Below are positions 54,319 to 63,262 of a stretch of 64,000 nucleotides of DNA, one piece after another. The DNA lies in NCBI GenBank assembly GCA_036130055.1, contig JAYYOR010000021.1, forward strand, positions 4,467-68,466. Reading direction: 5' to 3'. The notes under the pieces are model-generated. The model saw only the letters and a program-made list of their open reading frames with translations. It did not search any database and was not told the DNA's origin. Numbering within the stretch: the stretch's first letter is position 1; each line of letters begins with the position of its first letter. The stretch comes from TMED69 sp036130055. Its GTDB lineage: Bacteria; Pseudomonadota; Gammaproteobacteria; Ga0077536. Made by a program: the position numbers and the translations under genes.

Positions 54319-55056
54319 TTAAATTTTTTGTTTTTCTATAAATTCATTAGCGACCTTTAGATTCAGAGTCCCTTCGTAAATTGCTCGTCCAACTATAACA
54401 GCTGATACTCCTAAATGGGCAATGTTGGCCAAGGCCTTTATGTCCCCTAAATCCTTAACACCTCCGGAAGCAATAATTGGAATTTTTAACAATTCTGCCA
54501 ATTTAGAAATCTCTTCAATATTAGGTCCCTCAAGCATTCCATCTTTATCAATATCTGTAAAAATTATTGAATTTATCCCGAGTTTCTCCAAATTTCTTGC
54601 CACTTCGTGTAATTCGAGACTTGAAGTGCTCGACCATCCATCAATCGCGACCTTTCTATTTCTGGAATCTAGACCGACTATTATTTGTTTTTGGTGCCTC
54701 TTACATGCCTCCTCAACAAAAGTGGACGACTTGATAGCTGCCGTACCAAGAATGATATAAGAGACCCCATCGTCCAAGTAACAATTTAGGGTATCCAAAC
54801 TCCTTATGCCACCACCAACTTGGACCGGGATTTTATCGCAAAATTTTACAATATCTTTGACAGTCTTTTTATTTACTGGTTCTCCATGTAAAGCGCCATC
54901 CAAGTCAACCAAATGTAGTCTTTTGGCTCCTTGCGCAATCCATTGCTCAGCAACAAATAGTGGATCATCAGAGAACACCGTTTCAAAGTTAAAGTCCCCT
55001 TGCCTTAGCCGAACACACCGGCCTTCTTTGATATCAATCGCGGGTATTATTTGCAT
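54319..55056 (-). CDS. hisA: ProFAR isomerase HisA
   Basis: Isomerises ProFAR to PRFAR by an Amadori rearrangement. TIM barrel related to HisF: catalytic Asp in IIPAIDIKEGRCVRL and FTDIDKDGMLEGPN, with IPVQVGGGIRS and IPIIASGGVKD. Length 245. First gene of the leftward his-tat unit, 67 bases from the polA stop; that gap shows no clear terminator or promoter. Confidence 0.96.
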   Translation of the reverse strand: MQIIPAIDIKEGRCVRLRQGDFNFETVFSDDPLFVAEQWIAQGAKRLHLVDLDGALHGEPVNKKTVKDIVKFCDKIPVQVGGGIRSLDTLNCYLDDGVSYIILGTAAIKSSTFVEEACKRHQKQIIVGLDSRNRKVAIDGWSSTSSLELHEVARNLEKLGINSIIFTDIDKDGMLEGPNIEEISKLAELLKIPIIASGGVKDLGDIKALANIAHLGVSAVIVGRAIYEGTLNLKVANEFIEKQKI

Positions 55057-55123
55057 TATTTGACCCCTATCTTTTCAGTCTACTATAGTTTTTATTAACT
55101 TCGCTATATAAAGTAATAAATAT

Positions 55124-57793
55124 TTAGTGAGCGTCACCCCAAGTTGTTCCATAACCGACAGAAACTTTGAGTGGGACAGATAAAGAGACAACCTCTTCCA
55201 TACATCTTTCTAGTTCAATTTTGAATTTTTTTAGGCACGATTTATCTACTTCAAAGACTAGCTCATCATGAACTTGAAGAATCAAATCAGCGTCAAATTT
55301 AGATTCAGATATCAAGTGATCAGAAGAAATCATGGCCATTTTTATTAGATCTGCCGCTGATCCTTGCATTGGAGCATTAATAGCCGTCCGTTCTGCATAT
55401 TGTCTTAATCTAGCTTGACTCGAATTTATATTATTTATATAAAGACGTCGACCAAAAATCGTCTCTACATAACCTTTCTCTGAAGCTTTCTTTCGAATAT
55501 TTTCCATGTAAAGCTTGATTTTCGGATATTTAGAGAAGTATTTGTCGATATAATTTTGAGCCTCAACTCGAGGAATATCTAACTGTTTTGCTAGTCCAAA
55601 TGATGACATCCCATAAATTAACCCAAAGTTGATAGCTTTTGCTGCTCGCCTGTGCTGATCGTTAACATTCGATAGATCTATATCAAATACCTCCGAGGCA
55701 GTGGTGCTATGAACATCTTGTCCTTCCTGAAACGCTTTAATTAACGTCTGATCTTGACTTATATGAGCCATTATTCTCAATTCAATTTGCGAATAATCAG
55801 CCGCCACTAAAAATTTTCCGATGGGTGCTCGAAAAGCTTCACGTACCTTCTTTCCCTCCAAGGTTCGAATAGGAATATTTTGTAAATTTGGACTTGACGA
55901 GGAAAGTCTCCCTGTTGAGGTTACTGCTTGATGAAAACTAGCGTGGATTCTCCCAGTTTTTTCGCTGACTTGCTTCGGCAATTTCTCGGTATAGGTAGAA
56001 ACTAGCTTTGAAAGCGACCGATAGTTTAAAATGATTTTTGGTAACTCGTATTCTTTAGACAAATCGCTAAGAACAGATTCGGAGGTAGAAGGCTGACCTT
56101 TAGGGGTCTTAGCGATAACAGGAATTTTCATTTTCTCAAATAAAATCTCCTGTATCTGTTTGGGGGAGCTAATATTAAAAGACTCGCCAGCTATCTCAAA
56201 CGCTTTGCGTTCTAATTCATTCATGGAGTTTTTTAATTCTTTACTTTGATGACTTAACATTTCACTATCAATCGATACCCCCTTCATTTCCATCTTCGAC
56301 AAAACTGTTATTAGAGGAATTTCTATATTAGTGTAAATATTCTTTAAACCATCAATCTTATCCAAATCTGGAAATAGCCGATTATGTATCCTAAAGGCTA
56401 AATCTGCATCCTCAGCTGCATAATGAGTAGCAGAGTCGAGATTAACCTTTTCAAAACCCTCTCCCTCAGTCAAATCTTCGGTTACTTTTTCATAGCTGAT
56501 CGGAATTTTATTCAGCACCCGCTCAGACACTGAATTCAAGTCATGCCTGGTATGGGTGCTATTATTAATATATGACTCCAACATCGTGTCATGGGCTATC
56601 CCGTTTAGCCTAATTTTATTATTCCTAAAAACAGCATAATCATACTTCAAGTTGTGCCCAATTTTTTTCGTTGAATGACCTTCTAGAATAGGAGTCATCA
56701 ACTTCATCACGATGGACTCCTGGAGCTGCTCAGGAGCGCCTTCATAGTCGTGACCAACTGGAATATAAACTGCCTTTCCTTCTTCCCAAGCCAAAGAAAT
56801 TCCAACAATTTTTGCAAGGTTTGGATCTAAACTAGTCGTCTCTAGATCAATTGCAAAGATTTTCTTTTTTTTTATTTGCTCCAAACATTCGTTCAGATCT
56901 TTTAAACTAAGTATCGTCGAGTAATCAGACGGCGGGTCATCTGAATTACTAATTTCTTTTAAAAACATTTTAAATTCATACTCGTTGTAAAATTTCGTTA
57001 AAGAAACGATGTCCTGTTTTTTGGGGATAAGAGTATTCAAATCAATTTTAAAAGGTACATTATCAATAATTGTCACTAATTTTTTAGATAAGCCTATATA
57101 AGACTTTGAGTCCTCAATATTATTCCCTAACTTTCCTTTTATATTGCTAGAATCAGATAAAATATTATCCAAACTACCGTATTTGTTAAGCAAGTTTACT
57201 GCAGTTTTTGGGCCGACCTTTCGAACTCCTGGCACATTATCTGACGCATCACCAATCAACGCTAAATAGTCAACTATCAATTCTGCTGGAATTCCGAATT
57301 TTGCTTTTACTCCCTCTTCATCCCATTCACTTTTCTTCTGATCATCAAAAACGACGATATTTGAATTTACTAATTGCGCCATGTCTTTATCAGGTGATGC
57401 TATTCTTACCTTAAGATTATTTCTATCGCCATATTTGGCAAGAGTACCAATGACGTCATCTGCTTCATAGTACGGTACCTCTATGATTTCAAAACCTAAA
57501 GCAGTTATAATCTTCTTTACGCCTTGTAATTGTTTTACCAGATCGTCAGGCATTTCACTTCTATTTGCTTTGTAGTCTTGATACCATTCCTTACGAATTG
57601 TTTTTCCTCGAGGGTCAAAAACAACCGCAACAAAATCGGCTTTATTTCTCGTCCAAAGCGATTTTAACATCGATGTTACACCGAAAATCGCACCAGTTGG
57701 GAAACCTTTTGAGGTAGCCAATCCACCGGAAGCATAAAATGCTCTATACAAATAACTTGAACCATCGATTATTAAAAGTTTTTTTCTTGACAT
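55124..57793 (-). CDS. polA: DNA polymerase I PolA
   Basis: Repair and Okazaki-fragment polymerase. The 5' nuclease domain (about 1-290) starts MSRKKLLIIDGSSYLYRAF; the 3'-5' exonuclease domain keeps its acidic residues (FAIDLETTSLDP, HYAAEDADLAF), so proofreading should be active; the polymerase domain has motif A DYSQIELRIMAHIS, motif B RRAAKAINFGLIYG and motif C QVHDELVFEV. I start at the ATG at 57793 (889 residues), because the family begins there; the frame runs 15 codons further to a TTG. Divergent from the DUF2782 gene. Confidence 0.96.
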   Translation of the reverse strand: MSRKKLLIIDGSSYLYRAFYASGGLATSKGFPTGAIFGVTSMLKSLWTRNKADFVAVVFDPRGKTIRKEWYQDYKANRSEMPDDLVKQLQGVKKIITALGFEIIEVPYYEADDVIGTLAKYGDRNNLKVRIASPDKDMAQLVNSNIVVFDDQKKSEWDEEGVKAKFGIPAELIVDYLALIGDASDNVPGVRKVGPKTAVNLLNKYGSLDNILSDSSNIKGKLGNNIEDSKSYIGLSKKLVTIIDNVPFKIDLNTLIPKKQDIVSLTKFYNEYEFKMFLKEISNSDDPPSDYSTILSLKDLNECLEQIKKKKIFAIDLETTSLDPNLAKIVGISLAWEEGKAVYIPVGHDYEGAPEQLQESIVMKLMTPILEGHSTKKIGHNLKYDYAVFRNNKIRLNGIAHDTMLESYINNSTHTRHDLNSVSERVLNKIPISYEKVTEDLTEGEGFEKVNLDSATHYAAEDADLAFRIHNRLFPDLDKIDGLKNIYTNIEIPLITVLSKMEMKGVSIDSEMLSHQSKELKNSMNELERKAFEIAGESFNISSPKQIQEILFEKMKIPVIAKTPKGQPSTSESVLSDLSKEYELPKIILNYRSLSKLVSTYTEKLPKQVSEKTGRIHASFHQAVTSTGRLSSSSPNLQNIPIRTLEGKKVREAFRAPIGKFLVAADYSQIELRIMAHISQDQTLIKAFQEGQDVHSTTASEVFDIDLSNVNDQHRRAAKAINFGLIYGMSSFGLAKQLDIPRVEAQNYIDKYFSKYPKIKLYMENIRKKASEKGYVETIFGRRLYINNINSSQARLRQYAERTAINAPMQGSAADLIKMAMISSDHLISESKFDADLILQVHDELVFEVDKSCLKKFKIELERCMEEVVSLSVPLKVSVGYGTTWGDAH

Positions 57794-57806
57794 AAGCTTT
57801 AGATTA

Positions 57807-57823
57807 TTGGCACCATTATTGTA
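57807..57823 (+). promoter_or_regulatory. Possible sigma54 (-24/-12) promoter upstream of the DUF2782 gene
   Basis: TTGGCACCATTATTGTA matches the sigma54 pattern TTGGCAC.....TTGCA with correct 12-base GG-to-G spacing, but the conserved C of the -12 GC is T and the base after GGCAC is C rather than G. It lies in the 62-base gap between polA and the DUF2782 gene, with a predicted start about 20 bases before that ATG. rpoN is in the same window. No enhancer-binding protein site was found. Confidence 0.2.
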
Positions 57824-57855
57824 TTGGTATATCGACAATTATTAAAAAGAAGAAA

Positions 57856-58167
57856 ATGAAAGTAAATAAGAAAGTTCATGTATTGGTTTTAATTATAATA
57901 ATCGCTAATTGTTTAGACTGCTTTTCTGATACGATCGAAGTTCCAGCTAGAGAGCATGGGAAGAAACGAAAAGTCTTTTCGGACACTAGAAATGCTCTTA
58001 ATATCACGGAACATAAAACCAATGGCAGAATAGATTCAATTGAAATTAGACCCGCAGTCGGGCGACCTTATTACCTCATTGACAATGACGATGCTCTTAG
58101 ACAAGGGATTAAGCAATCCAGGGAGCAGAAACCAGTTCTATCCAATTGGCGCCTTTTGCAATGGTAA
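57856..58167 (+). CDS. DUF2782 family small exported protein
   Basis: A 103-residue protein with a signal peptide (about 1-25, VHVLVLIIIIANCLDCFSDT; 20 residues) followed by a small domain: PAREHGKKRKVFSDTRNALNI, then RPAVGRPYYLIDNDDALRQ near the C-terminus. The GRPYYLID.D pattern and the location next to polA match the DUF2782 family of gammaproteobacteria. Function unknown. The cysteine at about 22 is not in a convincing lipobox. It converges on mgtE with two bases between stops. Confidence 0.75.
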   Translation: MKVNKKVHVLVLIIIIANCLDCFSDTIEVPAREHGKKRKVFSDTRNALNITEHKTNGRIDSIEIRPAVGRPYYLIDNDDALRQGIKQSREQKPVLSNWRLLQW

Positions 58168-58169
58168 AA

Positions 58170-59534
58170 TTAAACTAGATAGTAGTTAGCTAAACCCAGG
58201 AAAGCGAAAAATCCAACGACATCGGTAATTGTAGTCACTATGACTCCTCCAGCCAACGCTGGGTCAATATCAAATTTATCTAAAGTAAGAGGAATCATAG
58301 CACCAAAAAATCCCGCCGTAACTAAATTAACGATCATGGCAATAGCGATTATCACTCCAAGCCCAATGTTCTCGAACCATAAAGATGATATGAACGCGAC
58401 TACCATAGCCCATAAGCATCCGTTGAAGAAACCAATAACGATCTCCCTAAAAAGAACAGATTTTGAATTTGCTGCACCAACTTGGCCGATACTTAGACCA
58501 CGAACAACGATTGTTAAGGTTTGTGTTCCAGCTATCCCGCCCATACTTGCAACAACTGGCATCAACACCGCTAAAGCTACCATTGCCTCAATTGTTGTCT
58601 CAAATAATCCTATTACCCCGGCTGCTAAAAATGCAGTCGCTAAATTAGCGGCTAGCCAAACTGATCTCATTCCTGAAGTCTTTAGTATGGGTGCAAACAT
58701 ATCATAATCAGTAGCAAGGCCGGCAGACGAAAGAAGCGAGCGATCCGTTTCTTCTCTTAATACATCGACCACATCATCTACCGAAATAAATCCTAGAAAT
58801 TTATGTTCCTCAGTAACAACAGGTGCTTCGATTAAATCATAACGCTCAAAAATCAAGGTGACTTCACGATCGTTAGTCAAAGCGTTTATAGGGGTATTAA
58901 CTTTTTGCATGATTTCACTAATAAAGACTTCAGGCTCTGCCATAAGAAGATCCAGCAAGAGCACAGAACCTAGTAATTTATCACTTCTATCAACAACAAA
59001 TAATTGGTTTTGATTTTCTGGAATTGGACCAAAACGCCTTAAGAAACACAATACAACGTCTACTTCTACATCAGCCCTAACTGTCAGGACATCAACATTC
59101 ATGAGACCACCAGCTGTGTCTGGAGGATAATTCAGTGATTCCGCTACTCTTTCTCGATTTTGAGCGTCCATTGATAGCAAAACTTGATCGGCCATTGGTT
59201 CTGGCAAATCCTGAATGATATCAGCTAAGTCATCAGGCTCTAATCCGCTCGTGTCGTTAACAAAACCTTCAGGATCTACAGAATCAAGAAGGTCAGCACG
59301 AATACTTACGCTCAATTCTGACAGAACATCACCCTTTTTCTTTGCATCAAGACGCTCAAAAAGTTCATTTCTATTGCTAGATTCCATGGATTCTAGAAGG
59401 TCTGAGATTTCGGAGGGATGCAAATTCGACAAAAAGGAGTCGATGTTCTGTATAGAGTAATTCTTCAGAATTTCTTGAACCTCAAGCAAAAGCTCTTGGT
59501 TAGATTTAATTAAAGCATTTTGATTACTTTTCAT
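58170..59534 (-). CDS. mgtE: Magnesium transporter MgtE
   Basis: Homodimeric Mg2+ channel gated by cytosolic magnesium. The N-terminal superhelical domain (about 25-135, DLADIIQDLPEPMADQVLLS), a CBS pair (about 140-265, YPPDTAGGLMNVDVLTVRAD, FLGFISVDDVVDVL) and five C-terminal helices (about 290-454, with PVVASMGGIAGTQTLTIVVR and GGVIVTTITDVVGFFAFLG) are in the expected order. Length 454. It is the last gene of the lpt-rpoN-rapZ run; mgtE next to the npr position is a conserved arrangement in related genomes. Confidence 0.95.
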   Translation of the reverse strand: MKSNQNALIKSNQELLLEVQEILKNYSIQNIDSFLSNLHPSEISDLLESMESSNRNELFERLDAKKKGDVLSELSVSIRADLLDSVDPEGFVNDTSGLEPDDLADIIQDLPEPMADQVLLSMDAQNRERVAESLNYPPDTAGGLMNVDVLTVRADVEVDVVLCFLRRFGPIPENQNQLFVVDRSDKLLGSVLLLDLLMAEPEVFISEIMQKVNTPINALTNDREVTLIFERYDLIEAPVVTEEHKFLGFISVDDVVDVLREETDRSLLSSAGLATDYDMFAPILKTSGMRSVWLAANLATAFLAAGVIGLFETTIEAMVALAVLMPVVASMGGIAGTQTLTIVVRGLSIGQVGAANSKSVLFREIVIGFFNGCLWAMVVAFISSLWFENIGLGVIIAIAMIVNLVTAGFFGAMIPLTLDKFDIDPALAGGVIVTTITDVVGFFAFLGLANYYLV

Positions 59535-59553
59535 TTACACAATTTACTTTGAA

Positions 59554-59910
59554 CTACCAAAAAAATTTGGGTTTGGTCATTTTGCCAATCACCACTATGT
59601 TCTTACAATCGATTATTACTATATCACCGCTTTTAAAATAGCCGGTAATGTTTCTAATCCCACCTATAGAGGGCATCGGAGCTTCCTTAAAACATTTCTG
59701 CAAATGGGTATTTCCGAGCGTTTTTTCTACAATTAAACCTTTTGGCGGATACGATACAAGATACATTATTAAATTAAACGATATCTCGTTAATCAGTACA
59801 ATTGAATCTTTTATCTTTTTATCTCTAATTTGGCGATCATCGCACAAGGGCAAAATTGGACCTTCAATCTTTCCATAAGAAGCAATAGATCCGTAGAATA
59901 AAGCACTCAA
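59554..59910 (-). CDS. Stand-alone PEP-utilising-enzyme mobile (phosphohistidine) domain protein
   Basis: A 118-residue protein that as a whole resembles one mobile domain of PEP-utilising enzymes (enzyme I, PpsA, PpdK). The start YGSIASYGKIEGP matches the G.xAS.G...G opening, IKDSIVLINE the strand before the swivel, and GLIVEKTLGNTHLQ...EAPMPSIGGI aligns without gaps to GIVTDxGGxTSHAAI..ELGIPAVVG, placing His69 on the phosphorylated histidine. FKSGDIVIID closes the domain. The GG.TSH motif is degraded to LGNTH. TTG start at 59910 with AGGA eight bases before; an in-frame stop lies further upstream. It occupies the place of npr/ptsO between rapZ and mgtE. No PEP-binding or ATP-grasp domain is attached. 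Confidence 0.7.
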   Translation of the reverse strand: MSALFYGSIASYGKIEGPILPLCDDRQIRDKKIKDSIVLINEISFNLIMYLVSYPPKGLIVEKTLGNTHLQKCFKEAPMPSIGGIRNITGYFKSGDIVIIDCKNIVVIGKMTKPKFFW

Positions 59911-59958
59911 ATTTTTAATCCTAAAAAAAAAGATTTGAGCGGATTAACATAAATTAAC

Positions 59959-60828
59959 CTATATATCTCTATGATTCACTGAAGCTCTTATTTCAATAGC
60001 TTTAAAAAAATTCGCTATAGATTCGGCAAAATAGACAGACCGATGTCTACCACCAGTACAACCAAAAGCTATAGTGAGATACATTTTATTCATAGCCTCA
60101 AATTCAGCAATCCAACAGGCCAAAAATTCCTGAATATCAGTTTTCATTTTTATTACTTGTTTATTTTTGCCAAGATATTCGATTACGTCTTGATGAATAC
60201 CTGTCTTATCCCGAAGATTAAGCTCCCAATAAGGATTAGGCAAACATCTGACATCAAAGACAAAATCAGCATCCATCGGTATACCTCGCTTGAAACCAAA
60301 AGATAAAAGCTGTAATGCCAACGTTGAGCTAGGATTCTTAGCTATTGTATCCTTTATAACCCTTCTTAAGTCATGTAAGTTATAGACGCTTGTATCAATA
60401 ACGATATCAGCTTCTAAATTTACTTCATTTAACATTTCGATCTCTTTTGCTATTGCATTTTTTAAAGTGACCTGCTCATTGGACAGAGGATGTTTTCTTC
60501 TGGTTTCACTGAAACGTTTTAAAAGACAATCCTGATTAGCTATTAAAAATATCAGTTCAACCTTTATCTTTGTCTCATCTATGTTTTCTATCAGACTATG
60601 AAGCTGAAAAATTGACTTATCTACTGCTCTCACATCAATACCTATAGCTATATTCGCAGGCGTGAATTCTTTTGACAATATAAGGGAAATAAAGTTTTCA
60701 AGTAGGCCTAGGGGCAAGTTATCAATGCAATGGAAACCAAAATCTTCTAGTGCTCCAAGCGCAACTGATTTTCCACCTCCGGAGAGCCCAGAAATTATAA
60801 CTAATCTTTTTACGTATTTCCTTTGCAT
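59959..60828 (-). CDS. rapZ: RNase adapter protein RapZ
   Basis: P-loop protein that in enterics binds GlcN6P and targets the sRNA GlmZ to RNase E. Walker A GLSGGGKS is at residues 14-21, followed by ALEDFGFHCIDNLPLGLLE; Walker B and FDVRCLPNPYW lie in the middle; the C-terminal GCTGGRHRSVYFAE is the conserved sugar-phosphate site. Length 289. In most gammaproteobacteria hpf and ptsN lie between rpoN and rapZ; here only 69 bases do. Whether a GlmZ-like RNA exists is not visible. Confidence 0.95.
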   Translation of the reverse strand: MQRKYVKRLVIISGLSGGGKSVALGALEDFGFHCIDNLPLGLLENFISLILSKEFTPANIAIGIDVRAVDKSIFQLHSLIENIDETKIKVELIFLIANQDCLLKRFSETRRKHPLSNEQVTLKNAIAKEIEMLNEVNLEADIVIDTSVYNLHDLRRVIKDTIAKNPSSTLALQLLSFGFKRGIPMDADFVFDVRCLPNPYWELNLRDKTGIHQDVIEYLGKNKQVIKMKTDIQEFLACWIAEFEAMNKMYLTIAFGCTGGRHRSVYFAESIANFFKAIEIRASVNHRDI

Positions 60829-60897
60829 ATACTTACCTGCTCGAAGATAGCGCTATTCCTTGACATGCAATGCATAAATTATAGCCGCACCATTAGT

Positions 60898-62454
60898 CTA
60901 CCAGTGTGTAGAAAAGGTCTTCTGTTTTCTCTCATTCGACGAAGGGATAGCAAGAGAGATTCTGTACTTCGCTACAGTCCTCCTTGCAACCTTATAACCT
61001 TTATCATAAAGCATTTCTGCTAGCTTCTTATCGCTTAATGGATTTTGGACATTTTCTGCAGCAATTAATTTTCTAATGTGTGCCCTTATAACTACCGAGG
61101 ATGCCTCTCCACCATCTTGAGTTTGAACATGACTATCGAAGAAAAACTTTAACTCGAATATTCCCCTAGGGGTTTCCATGAACTTTCCATGGGTAGCTCG
61201 TGAAATCGTCGACTCGTGTCGGCCAACCATTTGCGCTACATCATGAAGAATCATTGGCTTCATTTTTTCTTCACCTTCTTCTAAAAATTCACTCTGCATG
61301 TCTACTATTGCTTTAGCGACATCTAAAACAGTATCACTTCTTTCTTTTAGGCTCTTCATGAACCAGTTTGCCTCTCGTAGATGATCTCTTAGTATTTCTT
61401 TTTGAGGGTCTTTTGACGTCTCTGCAACTAATTTTCTATACTCATCATTTATTTTTAATTTGGGTATCAGTTCATAATTAGGCTCTACCACCCATAAACC
61501 ATTAATTTTTTTTACGAAAATGTCCGGTTTAATAAACGTTTTAGCATGATCAAAAAATTGTGCTCCTGGACGTGGGTTGAGAGACTTCAGTAACCTTAAC
61601 CCCTCCTCAAGGGAGAGGTTTTCCTCACTCAACCGTTGGGATATTATGCCAAATTCACCTCTACCCATTTCTTCTAAATAATCTGTACAACATTTTTCCG
61701 CTGCTTTTTTCCCTGGAAAATTTTCGTCAAAACTTTGCAATTGTCGATACAAACACTCTCCGATATCCCGGGCAAATACTCCGGTCGGCTCAAAATCTTG
61801 CAAGACCAACAAAACGCTTTCAAGTGACTCAATATTCACATCTCTATTTAATCCATCCTTAATAGCCAGCTTAATATCTTCTAAAGTACAAGTCAGGTAT
61901 CCGTCTCCATTTACATAATCTATTAAGGCCAAACCCAGTGGCTTCTCTTCGTCAGATAAGCCAGACAACTCCAACTGCTCTATCAAAGAATCATGCAAAG
62001 AAAGGTTTTGTGCCAGATGTTCGTGCTCGTTCACATCAAATAAATTATCACCATTTAGCCTGCTAACTTTTGAAGAAACATCAACCTTATCCCATTCGCT
62101 TGGAACACTTTGCTCGAATGATTCAGGTTCTTCCAATGAGTATTCTTCAGAAGATGTCAAACTAACTTGCTCCTCGGTAATATTTGACTCAAGCTCATTG
62201 GACTCTGTATCGTCTTTAGATTTGCGCTCTTCCTGAGAGTGATCTTCCCCAGGAAAATCCGAAATATCCAGATTGGTTGTATTTTCTTCATTCGAATTGT
62301 CATCATCTATCTCAAGCATAATATTAGAATCTAATTGATTTTGTATTTCGACAACCAAGTCTTGAGAAGGCAGTTGCAACAACTTTATTGCCTGCTGCAT
62401 GTTTGGAGTCATTGTTAAGCTTTGAGATTGTTTTTGGGCTAGGGACTGCTTCAT
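60898..62454 (-). CDS. rpoN: RNA polymerase sigma-54 factor RpoN
   Basis: Alternative sigma factor for enhancer-dependent promoters. Region I (about 1-50) is Gln/Leu-rich: QSQSLTMTPNMQQAIKLLQLP; the acidic region II runs to about 150; core-binding (PRPGAQFF) and helix-turn-helix (MVGRHESTISRATHGKFM) parts follow; the RpoN box reads ARRTVAKYR near the C-terminus. Length 518. It follows lptB by 31 bases, the conserved lptA-lptB-rpoN order. Its targets might include nitrogen and pilus genes, but no clear cluster of -24/-12 sites was seen in this window. Confidence 0.96.
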   Translation of the reverse strand: MKQSLAQKQSQSLTMTPNMQQAIKLLQLPSQDLVVEIQNQLDSNIMLEIDDDNSNEENTTNLDISDFPGEDHSQEERKSKDDTESNELESNITEEQVSLTSSEEYSLEEPESFEQSVPSEWDKVDVSSKVSRLNGDNLFDVNEHEHLAQNLSLHDSLIEQLELSGLSDEEKPLGLALIDYVNGDGYLTCTLEDIKLAIKDGLNRDVNIESLESVLLVLQDFEPTGVFARDIGECLYRQLQSFDENFPGKKAAEKCCTDYLEEMGRGEFGIISQRLSEENLSLEEGLRLLKSLNPRPGAQFFDHAKTFIKPDIFVKKINGLWVVEPNYELIPKLKINDEYRKLVAETSKDPQKEILRDHLREANWFMKSLKERSDTVLDVAKAIVDMQSEFLEEGEEKMKPMILHDVAQMVGRHESTISRATHGKFMETPRGIFELKFFFDSHVQTQDGGEASSVVIRAHIRKLIAAENVQNPLSDKKLAEMLYDKGYKVARRTVAKYRISLAIPSSNERKQKTFSTHW

Positions 62455-62485
62455 TTTAACATCATAGATATATTCATTAGGATTT

Positions 62486-63217
62486 CTAAAGTTTGAATGA
62501 CTCGCCGAGATACACCTTACGGACTTTTTCGTTTTCTAAAATCTGTTCGGCGGTACCAGAAGCAATTATCTCACCGCTGCTGACCACATAAGCCCTATCG
62601 CAAATTCGCAATGTTTCTTGTACATTATGGTCTGTTATTAATACTCCTATCTTTGCCATTCTAAGCTTTTCGACTATTTCTTGTATCTCGCTAACAGATA
62701 CTGGATCGACGCCTGCAAAAGGTTCATCTAATAATATAAAAGACGGACTACATGCCAAAGTTCTGGCTATTTCAACCCTTCGTCGCTCGCCTCCGCTTAA
62801 AGATAAACCTTTCGTTTTTCTGATGCTATTTAGGCTGAAAGTATCTATCAGTTGATTTAACTTTATATGTCGCTCTTCTTCAGTTTTATTGCCCTGAAGC
62901 TCTAAAATAGCTAAAATATTATCTTCAACATTCAACTTCCTGAAAATAGATGACTCTTGGGGAAGATAACCCAAACCAGCCCTAGCCCTTTCGTCGATGG
63001 ATAGCTCAGTAATATCATTATTTCCTAAATAAATACTTCCCCCTTCACCTTTGACTAATCCTACAATCATATAAAAACTAGTCGTTTTCCCAGCGCCGTT
63101 TGGACCTAGCAGTCCAACTATTTCACCTGCTGAAACTTTTAGACTAACATCTTTTACAACTTGCTTTGCGCCATATATTTTTGAAAGATTTTTTATCGCT
63201 AGGATTTCGTGATTCAC
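62486..63217 (-). CDS. lptB: LptB, LPS export ABC ATPase
   Basis: ATPase of LptB2FG that powers lipopolysaccharide extraction. Walker A LLGPNGAGKTTSFYMIVG, the Q-loop in YLPQESSIFRKL, signature LSGGERRRVEIAR, Walker B FILLDEPFAGVDP and the switch His in LITDHNVQETL are all present. I start at the GTG at 63217 (243 residues, close to E. coli's 241); the frame continues four codons to a TTG at 63229 and neither has a clear ribosome site. Between lptA and rpoN. Confidence 0.95.
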   Translation of the reverse strand: MNHEILAIKNLSKIYGAKQVVKDVSLKVSAGEIVGLLGPNGAGKTTSFYMIVGLVKGEGGSIYLGNNDITELSIDERARAGLGYLPQESSIFRKLNVEDNILAILELQGNKTEEERHIKLNQLIDTFSLNSIRKTKGLSLSGGERRRVEIARTLACSPSFILLDEPFAGVDPVSVSEIQEIVEKLRMAKIGVLITDHNVQETLRICDRAYVVSSGEIIASGTAEQILENEKVRKVYLGESFKL

Positions 63218-63262
63218 TTTATTTACCAATATTTACTTATACATTATTATTTCGCAAACAAA

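Noticed and set aside
57794..57838. Longer polA start at a TTG
   Set aside because: The extra 15 residues precede the family N-terminus LLIIDGSSYLYRAF, and an ATG is available at 57793.
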